Part shown: positions 9,601 to 17,465 of the stretch, one piece after another
Position numbering within the stretch: position 1 is the stretch's first letter
Layout of the letters: every line of letters starts with the position of its first letter
NCBI GenBank assembly: GCA_910579175.1
Contig: CAJTTB010000011.1
Coordinates: forward strand, 14,222-78,221
Origin: an uncultured Oscillospiraceae bacterium
GTDB taxonomy: Bacteria > Bacillota > Clostridia > Oscillospirales > Ruminococcaceae
Direction: 5' to 3'
Length of the DNA stretch: 64,000 nt
The notes under the pieces: model-generated
Told to the model about the DNA's origin: nothing
Database searches by the model: none
Seen by the model: the letters and a program-made list of their open reading frames with translations, nothing else
Made by a program: the position numbers and the translations under genes

Positions 9601-11977
9601 TTATGTTAAATACACTGAAAAAAGTACACCTGATTCCAAAATTAGCGTTCGTGTCAGTGGTGCTACTCCAATTGCTGGAATCAATGTGCGTGGTATGGCT
9701 GATGCCGATAAACTGCCAGCCATTAAGACTTATTTGCAACAGCTTAACGAGCAGGTTGTCAATTTGCAGCAGACACATGACCAACTAGAAGAACACTCTG
9801 AACTAGATTATAAGATAAACACTTGTTTCTTGAACAGTACAGAAATCGGTCTAGATGATATGCTATATTCTGTTCCAGCAACTCAAGTTATGAGTGGATT
9901 GGGCTTGACTCCAACTGCTGGAGGACTTTCCGAAGCAGAACTAGATAGAGCAGCAAATCAGATGTTAAATTCTCTAAAGGCAATGGATCAATTCATGCTG
10001 GATACTTACAAAGTCAAGGGAATTGATGTATTTTCTAATTCTGGTGTACATAAAAAACCAACATCTAGACTGAATATTCGATATAGCACGATGTTTGATG
10101 GAGCATTTATGTATGCTGGTGGAAAACACATTGGTATTGAATTCGGTTCTGTATCAGGACTGATGAGTGGTACACCAATTGTAGCAGACGAAAACGGAAA
10201 ATATATTTCTGGTGGACGCTTTGGTTGGGGAATTGCTCACGAAATCGGTCACGTTTTGGATACTCCTGGCGTAACTTATGCCGAAGTAACCAACAATATC
10301 ATTGCACAATTCAATCAGACACAGGATACACCTGAAAGCAGTAGAATACAAGATTATTCAGCTGTTTATAAAAAGGTAACTTCTGATACAATTGGATTTA
10401 GCTCAAACGGAGTAGTGGCTTTGGCAATGTTCTGGCAATTGCATTTGGCTTATGACCAAAACTATGCCTTTAAAGCTTTTGATTCTTATCAAGAACATTT
10501 AGATAACAATTTCTATTCTCGTTTTTATAAGTATCAAAGAGAACCTGCTTCTGCACCAAATGGACTCACTTTATCTTCAGATAGAGACCAAAATATCATT
10601 CGTCTTGCAAGTGCAGCAGCACAAAAAGATTTAACAGAATACTTTACACGTTGGGGACTGATTCCAACTGAGGAAACCACTGCTTATATTTCTCAGTTCC
10701 CGAAAGAAGAAAGACCTATCTATTATATCAACGACGCTGCTCATACATATAAACTAGAAGGAGGCAAAGCATTCTCTGACAACGCAACATTGACTGCTTC
10801 CTTACAACACAACAACGCTATCGCAGAAACTGCCAATCGAGTTGAATTGAGTCTCAATGTAGAAAATGCACAACAATCTGAGATTCTTGGATATGAAATC
10901 AAACGCAATGGAAAAGCAGTCGCATTTGTAACAGGTGATAATACAACTTATACGGATGTCATTTCAACAGTAAACAATCGTGTATTTACTTATGAAGTAA
11001 CTGCTTATGACCAATATCTCAACCCAACCAATACAGTCAAATTAGATCCAATCAAAGTAAAACATGATGGTTCTGTAACAAAGGATAACTGGGATATTCT
11101 TACAAATATGGTCTCTGATGACGATATACAAGATGATACACAAGAATCTTGTACACCTATTATCAATTCTGCAATTTCAGCCATTAAAGACAACGACTTT
11201 GCTACTACCTATACTGGAAAAACAACAGATGGTACAAATCCATATTGGATTGTTGACATGAAAGCAAATCTTCCAATATCTGGTGTAAAACTCAATGGCG
11301 CATCTACTTTAAATGGTATGGAATATGAGATACTGATCAATCAGACATCTTCTGACGCAGCATCAAGCGATTGGACCAATGTCAAATCAGGTACTTTGAG
11401 CTTAGATGAAAACGGTACACAAACAATCTTCTTCGACAAAGAAGGCGAAGAAAACTTGATGTACACTTATGATGCAAGTTATTTGATGTTCCGCATCAAA
11501 GGTCATTCTGGCGAAGAAATCACACTTTCTGAATTCGATATCATCGGATTGCCTGGAGATAACTTAGAACTGTTAGAGAACGGAATTGGTATCCTCAGCG
11601 AAGATTATGATCTTGGAGATGGAGAAAAGATTCCAGCAGGTTCTTTAATTTTCACAGGAAGCTATACAGGAAATCCTGCGTATAATGTTGTGAAACTGCT
11701 AGATCAAAATAATCAAATCATCAATGGAACACAGATTATCTTTGCAAATGTACCAGAACAAGGCGCATTGGGTAATGTAAGTGATGGTACTTGGGTATAT
11801 TATATTGAACCAGAAGCATTAGAAGGTATGACCTTACCAACTCAGATAAAAGCAGAGCTTTATCGAGTTGATGACGCGCTTACAAATGAAAATGAACGTT
11901 TGGTAAGTGATACACTTTTAGTAATCGTACCAACAGAGCTGCCAGATATCAGCTTACAGGATTCTAATAACCAATAA
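6617..11977 (+). CDS. Secreted multidomain M60-family (mucin-type) metallopeptidase with dockerin-like repeat
   Basis: The 1786-residue secreted protein starts with a signal peptide. A Ser/Glu-rich spacer follows with three 16-residue repeats (about 103-150). A single Ca-binding dockerin-type repeat GDVNGDGSIDDADF lies near residue 271. Two fibronectin III domains (about 479-570 and 575-665) and an F5/8-type carbohydrate-binding domain (about 675-835) come next. The M60 gluzincin domain (about 905-1330) has HEIGH at 1208-1212 and Glu1223 as a likely third zinc ligand. A second F5/8-like domain lies near 1490-1660. M60 enzymes cleave O-glycosylated mucin-type proteins. There is no LPXTG motif or C-terminal membrane anchor. 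The next gene encodes a membrane protein with a cohesin-like domain that may hold it. The start is GTG with AAAGGGTG upstream. Confidence 0.9.
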   Translation: MKKPIAALLILSMLLSTSANTVVCATESNSNEPELSQQPVEASDDNQQSNGNTSSSSSEKTQEEEKDLSQDTSSDTQAPIEQQPKEEETVSSPSDETQQGETDPSESAPSDVSQEEQKDPSEDTSSDVSQEGEKDPSESTPSDVSQEEQAPTEEESKSPKQEEETESTPFTGGAQLEIQLSSWKAGVKPVFSIDGVDLSEQNGVYTYTDALENDAKEKTVQLTIRGNGFVTYEQQVVLQKGGTTRLVFTNDASILSDKEGVVNPGFLLFGDVNGDGSIDDADFAQMAQQVEAQQTSLTQLALLPYMKSQKEIQAKPVIALMSDTIAEVKPDEKTELSGDITGLLTGSGNGVSLSAKDGELISENNPVSLTMHVKDDVALIDGFVISAPQHNAPTAGTIEVTLDDGSVISLPIESGVAPMSRMARAAATVTVEEDGSIVVNIGTQIAIKKVTITVTETSGSNKLAEISSVEFLNGMENRIPEPELNIPTNLKGEPGNESFIVSWDAQRNVTGYQIHVTKDGITQTYTSQINRFAVVSFNEKELLNGETYEVQVQSVNGDWSSPLSEKIEVTPQATRKPPAPEGIGLKAGASYIDVSWKKMKDTNTYQLYYRKKGEETYQQVDGLTTTSYRITGLENETEYEIYLTGTNQLGVGAASATHVAKTASVDPAITPNYKLINVPNEDGQTTAHIESISYPSSAPENEFAIADNDYQTSWILKSWDGGGFNPGKPSPIITFDQAYEMNRLVVVPDDAQVHGYSYAKTRYWDEDGNVYTLDGQFTRKTSSNGKVYYEFDYHKPFKAKKIQVNFALDWAYGDGQISIAEMKFYYYDNIEADINALYTDDMHIVLKEDVTQETIDALRERVNTPDEVSGELHPKHESLMMELDAAEDILNNQADYQIIRLDQTLTAKGSTSFAFSLNDFQPLNVVAGEGDELIVFAGQEGTTAGTKLPIQIVFAQYHGESSAWQAESVQLVQGKNVITVPKISSSIANEQGGSIYVKYTEKSTPDSKISVRVSGATPIAGINVRGMADADKLPAIKTYLQQLNEQVVNLQQTHDQLEEHSELDYKINTCFLNSTEIGLDDMLYSVPATQVMSGLGLTPTAGGLSEAELDRAANQMLNSLKAMDQFMLDTYKVKGIDVFSNSGVHKKPTSRLNIRYSTMFDGAFMYAGGKHIGIEFGSVSGLMSGTPIVADENGKYISGGRFGWGIAHEIGHVLDTPGVTYAEVTNNIIAQFNQTQDTPESSRIQDYSAVYKKVTSDTIGFSSNGVVALAMFWQLHLAYDQNYAFKAFDSYQEHLDNNFYSRFYKYQREPASAPNGLTLSSDRDQNIIRLASAAAQKDLTEYFTRWGLIPTEETTAYISQFPKEERPIYYINDAAHTYKLEGGKAFSDNATLTASLQHNNAIAETANRVELSLNVENAQQSEILGYEIKRNGKAVAFVTGDNTTYTDVISTVNNRVFTYEVTAYDQYLNPTNTVKLDPIKVKHDGSVTKDNWDILTNMVSDDDIQDDTQESCTPIINSAISAIKDNDFATTYTGKTTDGTNPYWIVDMKANLPISGVKLNGASTLNGMEYEILINQTSSDAASSDWTNVKSGTLSLDENGTQTIFFDKEGEENLMYTYDASYLMFRIKGHSGEEITLSEFDIIGLPGDNLELLENGIGILSEDYDLGDGEKIPAGSLIFTGSYTGNPAYNVVKLLDQNNQIINGTQIIFANVPEQGALGNVSDGTWVYYIEPEALEGMTLPTQIKAELYRVDDALTNENERLVSDTLLVIVPTELPDISLQDSNNQ
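6923..7066 (+). repeat. Three in-frame 48-bp tandem repeats in the spacer of the M60 protein
   Basis: The units 6923-6970, 6971-7018 and 7019-7066 each encode a variant of DPSE(S/D)(A/T)(P/S)SDVSQE(E/G)(Q/E)(K/A). Degenerate relatives flank them. Such coding repeats expand and contract by slippage and change stalk length. Confidence 0.85.
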
Positions 11978-11986
11978 AAAAATAAT

Positions 11987-12002
11987 GGCGGGTTTTCCCG
12001 CC
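11987..12002 (+). terminator. GC-rich hairpin between the M60 and cohesin-like genes
   Basis: GGCGGG-TTTT-CCCGCC forms a perfect 6-bp stem 9 bases after the M60 stop codon. It lacks a T-run and is followed at once by the TTAGGAGG ribosome site of the next gene. It is better read as an mRNA-stabilising or partial-termination hairpin than as a full terminator. Confidence 0.5.
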
Positions 12003-12016
12003 GTTAGGAGGAACTT

Positions 12017-13240
12017 ATGACTAGAGTAAAATCACTGCGAATTTGGATCGCTTTGATGTGTGTGTTTTTGTTGGGGATGACTTGTACATGGTCTGTTCTA
12101 GCAGAAGGCGAAGGAGAAAACAACACTTTGTATACATTGCATAGTGAAGCCGTGGGAGCTTCTGAGATGAAATTATGGCTGGAAGTAGATACAAGCCAGT
12201 CCATTGGAATTACAGCCTATCAAATGAAATTACAGCTTTCTGCAAAAGGTGAACAACCATTTTCCGCAACAAACGTTGATTTTAATTTTTCCGCAGCAGA
12301 TAAAAATGCGGTATTGATGAATTGGGCAAAATACGATGAAAACAGCAAAGTATTGACACTTTACGCTGCTGCAAATACCGACTTAGTATCCTATCAAGAA
12401 GAAGGTCAATTCTCAAAATTGGATTTGGGCACTGTCAAAATTAAGGGAATGAAAAATACACAATATCAAATCACTGTACCACAACAGGGATTAAATATCG
12501 TTGATTTGACTACTACAGAAATTCCAGTATCATCCAATAACATTCATATTGCAGATACAGATTATTCTGGCAGTACCGATGAAGACGATGGAGATACCGA
12601 AAATCCTGGCGGAGACACCAGCAATCCCGGTGGAGATAATAGCAATCCTGGTGGAGACACTTCACAAACTCCAGATGACAGCACAGAAGAAAGCAGACCA
12701 AACCCTCCAGGGGATATCAATTCTACTCCTGGCGATTCAGAACAGAGTAAACCTTCTGACAATCAAAACACCAGCAAACCTTCCGACAATCAAAACAACA
12801 ATACATCTTCTAACAATCAGAACAATGCTTCTAATAACCCCAGCACCAATAGACCAAATTCTAACGGACAAAACCAATCAACTGGTGGTTCTACAAGACC
12901 ATCCAATCAGGGGGGCAATCAATCCACTCAACCCAATGCAAGACCATCTCAAAATGGTTCTGTAACGGTTCAAAAACCAACCATGGAAGCAAATGTAGAG
13001 GATAATTCTTCTCAGGACGCAGACCAACAAACATCTTCTAAAGACACTTCTGATAACGTTTCTTCTAAAGATGATTCTTCTAAACCAACTTCAGCAGAAC
13101 AAAATGAAAGCAAAGCTCCTTCTAACAATGACAATTCTGAAAAAAACAATTCTAAATTACCAATTATATTGATTGTAATCGGTGCAATTATTGTACTCGG
13201 ACTTGGAGTAGGCGCTGTTGCTTTAAAAAAGAAAAACTAA
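12017..13240 (+). CDS. Membrane-anchored surface protein with cohesin-like domain
   Basis: The 407-residue protein has a signal peptide (to about residue 30) and a beta-rich domain of about 140 residues. That domain's pattern (ITAYQMKLQLS near its start, FSKLDLGTVKIKG later) resembles cohesins. A long low-complexity stalk follows, rich in Gly-Asp-Asn-Pro-Ser (GGDTSNPGGDNSNPGGD and Ser-Asn-Gln repeats). A C-terminal membrane helix (PIILIVIGAIIVLGLGVGAVAL) with KKKN inside completes it. It lies 39 bases after the M60 peptidase gene on the same strand. Known biology: dockerins bind cohesins. Inference: this protein tethers the neighbouring peptidase to the cell. The cohesin call is by pattern only; another Ig-like or CBM fold is possible. 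Confidence 0.7.
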   Translation: MTRVKSLRIWIALMCVFLLGMTCTWSVLAEGEGENNTLYTLHSEAVGASEMKLWLEVDTSQSIGITAYQMKLQLSAKGEQPFSATNVDFNFSAADKNAVLMNWAKYDENSKVLTLYAAANTDLVSYQEEGQFSKLDLGTVKIKGMKNTQYQITVPQQGLNIVDLTTTEIPVSSNNIHIADTDYSGSTDEDDGDTENPGGDTSNPGGDNSNPGGDTSQTPDDSTEESRPNPPGDINSTPGDSEQSKPSDNQNTSKPSDNQNNNTSSNNQNNASNNPSTNRPNSNGQNQSTGGSTRPSNQGGNQSTQPNARPSQNGSVTVQKPTMEANVEDNSSQDADQQTSSKDTSDNVSSKDDSSKPTSAEQNESKAPSNNDNSEKNNSKLPIILIVIGAIIVLGLGVGAVALKKKN

Positions 13241-13258
13241 AATAATTCTTATTTAAAC

Positions 13259-13292
13259 AAAGACCTCTTGTAGTAAACTACAAGAGGTCTTT
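13259..13292 (+). terminator. Terminator of the M60/cohesin-like operon
   Basis: A 16-bp perfect inverted repeat with a 2-base loop (AAAGACCTCTTGTAGT and complement) lies 18 bases after the stop codon. Confidence 0.8.
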
Positions 13293-13483
13293 ACCTAAAT
13301 GTTTTAGAATTTTAAAAATAGTAAGCAGGATATTGGATAGTTCCAAATATCTTGCCCGCTGTTTTTATATAGAAACAAACCATCAATAAACATATGTTAT
13401 TTTATATGGAAGTTAGCAAGAAACTCAAATATCATGTTCGTTATGGATAAATACCCAGAAAATAAAAAATTTGGAGGAAATCA

Positions 13484-14086
13484 ATGATAAATATAACCGA
13501 TTTTAAATGGACAAGAGAACCACAAGATTACAAAATTGAAAATGACAGGGTTGAAATTACCACAAAACAACACACAGATTTATGGCAAAGAACCTATTAT
13601 CATTTTCAAAATGATAACGCTCCTGTATTTCAGATGGAAACAGAAGAAAAATACTTCAGTTTTGTTGTGAAAACAGAATTTACACAGAGTTACCATAGAT
13701 TTGACCAGTGCGGCATTGTGATGTATCTTGACAGTGAAAACTGGCTAAAAGCATCCGTCGAATATGAGAATGAAGAATATCAACACTTAGGAAGTGTTGT
13801 TACAAATGGAGGATATTCTGACTGGGCTACTACAGTGATTGATGCCTCTGTAAAATCTATGTGGTATCGTTTTAGCAGGCGAGAAAATGATTATTGTATT
13901 GAATGCTCTACAGATGGGATCAACTTTAACCAAATGAGAGTTTGCCATATGCACAAGGGAAATGGAAAGATTCAATTTGGCATTTATGCCTGCTCACCAG
14001 AAGCGTCTTCTTTCAAAGCGATATTTACAAATATGCAAATGATGGAATGTCAATGGAACGCCCATGATGGACAACAGCCAGACTAA
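13484..14086 (+). CDS. DUF1349 family protein (concanavalin-like fold)
   Basis: The 200-residue soluble protein matches the DUF1349 pattern. It begins with a short strand and a TDLWQRTYY segment. It then has DQCGIVMYLDSENWLKASVEYE and ends with IQFGIYACSPEASSFKAIF. The family has a lectin-like jelly-roll fold and is thought to act on or bind carbohydrates; its reaction is not established. TTTGGAGGAAATCA precedes the ATG. It converges on tyrA with only 4 bases between stop codons. Confidence 0.85.
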   Translation: MINITDFKWTREPQDYKIENDRVEITTKQHTDLWQRTYYHFQNDNAPVFQMETEEKYFSFVVKTEFTQSYHRFDQCGIVMYLDSENWLKASVEYENEEYQHLGSVVTNGGYSDWATTVIDASVKSMWYRFSRRENDYCIECSTDGINFNQMRVCHMHKGNGKIQFGIYACSPEASSFKAIFTNMQMMECQWNAHDGQQPD

Positions 14087-14090
14087 AAAA

Positions 14091-14930
14091 TCACTGAGAT
14101 GCTAAACTGTTTTCTTTTAAGATACGTCCTTCTTTTAATAAGTCGTGTAGCGTTTGGGCATCATCTTGTGCAATTGCTTGTCGATATTCCTGTAATTTTT
14201 TTATAATGGTGTCAATTTCAAACAACAACGGTTGCTGGTTCATCAAAAATAAAGAAGTCCACATATCTTCATTGAGTTTTGCAACTCTGGTTAAATCTAA
14301 AAAACTTCCAGCAGAGAAGCCACTTTGCTGTTGTAGAGAAGGGCTTTTGATATAAGCATTTGACACAATGTGCGCCAGTTGAGAGGTAAATGCAATGACA
14401 CGGTCATGTTCTTGTGGTGTAGAAATAACCACTTTTCCAAATTGTAACTTCTTTGCGAAATAAGTGATAAATTCTACTGTATGTGCAGGTGTTGTCTCAT
14501 CTGGAGTGATGATAAAACTGGCATCTTCATACAGACAATCTAAAGAATAAGCAAAACCAGAGAATTCTCTGCCCGCCATGGGGTGAGCACCTACAAAAAT
14601 AACCCCCTGTTCAGACAGTGGACCTGCCACTGCATTTACAATCGTAGTCTTTACACCACAAGTATCCATTACCAAACTTCCCTTTTTAAAATAAGAAAGA
14701 TGTTGCAAAATAAATGCAATGGTTTGTTCTGGATGTAAGCTAACAATGGTAAAGTCCATTTCGCATAGTTCTGCTGGCAGGATTTCTCGTTCAATCGCTT
14801 TACAATCCAGTGCCATTTGAATGGCATCTGAATTGTTATCAATCCCAAAAATACGATGATCGGTATACTTTTTAATCGCTTTACAAAAGGAGCCCCCAAT
14901 CAAGCCCAATCCTACAACGGCTATTTTCAT
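14091..14930 (-). CDS. tyrA: Prephenate dehydrogenase
   Basis: This enzyme oxidatively decarboxylates prephenate to 4-hydroxyphenylpyruvate, the committed step to tyrosine. The 279-residue protein has the N-terminal NAD-binding motif VVGLGLIGGSFCKAI and the core motif GAHPMAGREFSGF. The length fits the core enzyme without an ACT domain. It lies 32 bases downstream of aroF on the same strand, so both are expected to be controlled by the Tyr-rich leader upstream of aroF. Confidence 0.92.
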   Translation of the reverse strand: MKIAVVGLGLIGGSFCKAIKKYTDHRIFGIDNNSDAIQMALDCKAIEREILPAELCEMDFTIVSLHPEQTIAFILQHLSYFKKGSLVMDTCGVKTTIVNAVAGPLSEQGVIFVGAHPMAGREFSGFAYSLDCLYEDASFIITPDETTPAHTVEFITYFAKKLQFGKVVISTPQEHDRVIAFTSQLAHIVSNAYIKSPSLQQQSGFSAGSFLDLTRVAKLNEDMWTSLFLMNQQPLLFEIDTIIKKLQEYRQAIAQDDAQTLHDLLKEGRILKENSLASQ

Positions 14931-14962
14931 TTTTTCACAAACCTTTCTAATGGATCATTTTA

Positions 14963-15976
14963 TTATCCAAATATTTTTTCTTCAAACTGCATATAACGCT
15001 TTACGGTTTTCATGGTATCATCAAACTGTGCAGGCGTTAAGGATTGTGCACCATCACACAGCGCTTTTTTGGGATCGTTGTGCACTTCTATCATAACGCC
15101 ATCAGCTCCAGCAGCAATGGCTGCTTTAGACAATGGTTCCACTAGCCATGGAATACCAGTCGCATGACTTGGATCTACAATGACTGGAAGGTGAGACAGG
15201 TGTTTTAACATTGGAATTGCAGAGATATCTAGGGTATTGCGGGTCATGGTTTCAAATGTGCGAATACCGCGCTCACATAAAACGACGTTTTCATTTCCTC
15301 CCGCCATGATATATTCAGCACTCATTAAAAATTCTTCCAATGTATTGGCAAGTCCTCTTTTTAATAAGATGGGTTTACCAGAATGCCCCAACTGTTTGAG
15401 TAGCTCAAAATTTTGCATATTTCTAGCACCTACTTGAATGAAATCCACATCTGCAAATAAATCTAAATGTTCTAAGCTCATAATTTCGCTGACAATTGGC
15501 AAACCGGTTTCTTTTCTAGCCTCCATAAGCAGTTCTAAACCCTCTGCACGAAGCCCTTGAAAGGCATAAGGAGAAGTTCTTGGCTTAAACGCTCCACCGC
15601 GCAAAAAATTGGCTCCGCTTTGCTTTACTGCCTTTGCCACAGCAATGACCTGCTCTGGTGTTTCAACTGAACATGGACCAGCAATCACACCAAAGTGACC
15701 ACCGCCAATTTTGACATTGCCAAAATCAATGACAGTATCTTCTGGGTGAAATTTGCGATTCGCTGCCTTATATGGCTCAGAAACACGCTTTACTGTTTCT
15801 ACAATATCATTTGCCTGAAGCATATCAACATCTACTTTAGAAGTATCACCAATCAGACCAATGATGGTTGTCAAAGTTCCTTGACTATAGTGGTGGGATA
15901 ATCCCCATTCTTCTAATTGATGTAATAACTGATTTACTTTCTCTGTTTCTGGATGTTGTTTTAAAATAACAATCAT
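14963..15976 (-). CDS. aroF: 3-deoxy-7-phosphoheptulonate (DAHP) synthase
   Basis: It condenses phosphoenolpyruvate and erythrose 4-phosphate, the first step of the shikimate pathway. The 337-residue protein has an N-terminal ferredoxin-like domain (about 1-70) typical of the short bacterial DAHP synthases that carry a regulatory domain. The barrel follows with VIAGPCSVETPEQ, LRGGAFKPRTSPYAFQG and PVIVDPSHATG. CTAAGGAGGAACCAAC precedes the ATG. It is the first gene after a leader-peptide attenuator and is followed by tyrA, which points to feedback by tyrosyl-tRNA level. Confidence 0.93.
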   Translation of the reverse strand: MIVILKQHPETEKVNQLLHQLEEWGLSHHYSQGTLTTIIGLIGDTSKVDVDMLQANDIVETVKRVSEPYKAANRKFHPEDTVIDFGNVKIGGGHFGVIAGPCSVETPEQVIAVAKAVKQSGANFLRGGAFKPRTSPYAFQGLRAEGLELLMEARKETGLPIVSEIMSLEHLDLFADVDFIQVGARNMQNFELLKQLGHSGKPILLKRGLANTLEEFLMSAEYIMAGGNENVVLCERGIRTFETMTRNTLDISAIPMLKHLSHLPVIVDPSHATGIPWLVEPLSKAAIAAGADGVMIEVHNDPKKALCDGAQSLTPAQFDDTMKTVKRYMQFEEKIFG

Positions 15977-16010
15977 GTTGGTTCCTCCTTAGAATCATTA
16001 AAAAATAAAA

Positions 16011-16045
16011 AAACTGGTGACTTTTGCTTCCAAAGTCACCAGTTT
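16011..16045 (-). terminator. Attenuator terminator upstream of aroF
   Basis: A perfect 14-bp stem (AAACTGGTGACTTT and its complement, 7-base loop) is followed on the minus strand by TTTTTATTTTT. It lies between the leader peptide stop and aroF, where a transcription attenuator should be. Confidence 0.85.
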
Positions 16046-16062
16046 AAACGATCATTGATTGG

Positions 16063-16152
16063 TTATCCGGTAATTTTATGGCAGCAAAAAAGATTTGAAC
16101 TTGTGTTCAAATAAGTATAAGTATATACTGCCTGATAAACATGCCGCTTCAT
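16063..16152 (-). CDS. Tyr-rich leader peptide of the aroF-tyrA operon, 29 aa
   Basis: ATG at 16150-16152 has AAAGGGTGG upstream. The peptide contains four Tyr codons within nine positions (YQAVYTYTY) and ends at TAA 16063-16065, just before the terminator hairpin. A second hairpin (TTTGAAC/GTTCAAA, 16094-16111) lies right after the Tyr codons, where a pause structure is expected. The arrangement is that of classical leader-peptide attenuation. Shortage of Tyr-tRNA would stall the ribosome on the Tyr codons and prevent the terminator from forming. Confidence 0.75.
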   Translation of the reverse strand: MKRHVYQAVYTYTYLNTSSNLFCCHKITG

Positions 16153-16170
16153 AAAACCACCCTTTCTCTT

Positions 16171-16210
16171 TTATGCTTTAAAGCATAACACTGAAATAAT
16201 ATTTTGTCAA
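16171..16210 (-). promoter_or_regulatory. Promoter and palindrome upstream of the aroF leader
   Basis: On the minus strand a perfect -35 TTGACA (16205-16210) is followed after 17 bases by TATGCT (16182-16187). An 18-bp perfect palindrome TTATGCTTTAAAGCATAA (16171-16188) covers the -10 and start region. It may be a repressor site or a 5' hairpin. Confidence 0.7.
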
Positions 16211-16431
16211 GTAAAATTTTTTTTAGTCAAAATTTTGTTCACCTAAACATACTATCAATGCCTATTCTTTTGGTTATCAAAGATATCTCTTGGCGCTTGA
16301 ATCTTATCAATGGCTATTATATAATATACCTAATACCATTCTTATAAAATCAATGACAATCATCAACAAATTATATTGGTAAAATAAATAGATTCCATAA
16401 ATAAATCCTGATTGTGAAAGGAGAAGCGATT

Positions 16432-16995
16432 ATGAAACAAAAACAACAAAGCAATGGAGACATTAAGCTGGGAAAGTTTATCAGCTTGATTCTGCGACAT
16501 CAACCATCGGTCATTGGCATCTCTTTGGATGAAAATGGTTGGGCAGATGTATCCGAATTGATTGCAGGAATCAATCGTTCTGGAAGACAGATCGATTTAT
16601 CTATATTGGAAAGAATCGTAGCCCAAAATGACAAACAACGATATTGTTTTAATCAAGACCACACAAAAATAAGAGCCAATCAAGGACATTCTATCTCAGT
16701 AGATATACAATTACAACAGAAAAAACCACCAGCATTGTTATACCATGGGACAGCTACCGCATTTTTAAAAAGCATTACAAAAGATGGAATCAAAAAACAA
16801 TCTAGGCAACATGTACATCTTTCTAAGGATAAACGGACTGCTGTTGACGTCGGTATCCGCCATGGAATTCCAGCAGTATTGACCATTGATGCAGAAAAAA
16901 TGAGTCAAGATGGTTATCTATTTTATTTATCTCAAAATGGTATTTGGTTATGCGATTACATTCCTCCCAATTATATTATAAAAATAGAGCATTAA
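16432..16995 (+). CDS. kptA: RNA 2'-phosphotransferase (Tpt1/KptA family)
   Basis: This family moves an internal RNA 2'-phosphate to NAD+, giving ADP-ribose cyclic phosphate. Family features are the N-terminal KLGKFISLILRHQP (Arg-His), LDENGWADVSELI, LLYHGTA and VHLSKDKRTAVDVGIRHG. The length of about 187 residues is normal. I start at ATG 16432 because AAAGGAG lies 8 bases upstream; a GTG 18 bases earlier lies before that site. It sits alone, upstream of tRNA-Pro. Bacterial roles are unclear because bacteria lack the yeast-type ligase that makes 2'-phosphates. Confidence 0.92.
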   Translation: MKQKQQSNGDIKLGKFISLILRHQPSVIGISLDENGWADVSELIAGINRSGRQIDLSILERIVAQNDKQRYCFNQDHTKIRANQGHSISVDIQLQQKKPPALLYHGTATAFLKSITKDGIKKQSRQHVHLSKDKRTAVDVGIRHGIPAVLTIDAEKMSQDGYLFYLSQNGIWLCDYIPPNYIIKIEH

Positions 16996-17017
16996 ATTGA
17001 TTTCATCATTTTTTGAC

Positions 17018-17101
17018 ACAACCCATGAAATTGTTGATATGAATTTTAAAATTCATATCAACAATCTTTTGAAAGACTACATGTTTGATTTTATGGGTTG
17101 T
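17018..17101. repeat. Nested inverted repeats after kptA; the inner one is a terminator candidate
   Basis: The inner repeat is a 34-bp perfect palindrome (17031-17064, arms TTGTTGATATGAATTTT). Around it lies a second pair, ACAACCCAT (17018-17026) and ATGGGTTGT (17093-17101). The inner stem may terminate kptA. Confidence 0.6.
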
Positions 17102-17157
17102 CTATTGACAGAAAATAGAAATTATAGTATATTTAACATATTATTAAGATTATTTTT

Positions 17158-17231
17158 CGAGATGTAGCTCAGTTTGGTAGAGCGCTGCGTTCGGGACGCA
17201 GAGGCCGTGGGTTCAAGTCCCGTCATCTCGA
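17158..17231 (+). tRNA. tRNA-Pro (anticodon CGG)
   Basis: The 74-base cloverleaf has acceptor CGAGATG/CATCTCG, D-arm TAGCTCAGTTTGGTAGAGCG, anticodon stem CTGCG-TTCGGGA-CGCAG and T-arm GGTTCAAGTCC. The anticodon CGG reads proline. CCA is not encoded. Confidence 0.95.
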
Positions 17232-17251
17232 TTTATGATAAAAACAGAACA

Positions 17252-17284
17252 AAAGAAGTTGTCAATGATATTGGCAACTTCTTT
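17252..17284 (+). terminator. Terminator of tRNA-Pro
   Basis: AAAGAAGTTGTCAAT pairs with ATTGGCAACTTCTTT (one G-U) around a 3-base loop, followed by TATTTG. It starts about 20 bases after the tRNA. Confidence 0.75.
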
Positions 17285-17465
17285 TATTTGTAACTATTAT
17301 CTAAACAATCATGGTATTTTTATTAGGATATCCCAAAATCATAAAGACATAGAATGGAGTTATTGCTTTTTTAGAGTGTATGTGCTATGCTGGAATCATC
17401 AAAATGTAACCGGTTTCATAATTGCTATCAGTGATGTTTTAATTAATAGAGATGGGGGATAAAAT

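Noticed and set aside
15977..16170. T-box riboswitch upstream of aroF
   Set aside because: No T-box antiterminator sequence or specifier stem is seen; a Tyr-rich leader peptide explains the region better.
17235..17462. 75-codon frame just after tRNA-Pro
   Set aside because: It begins over the tRNA terminator hairpin and has no ribosome site or family resemblance.
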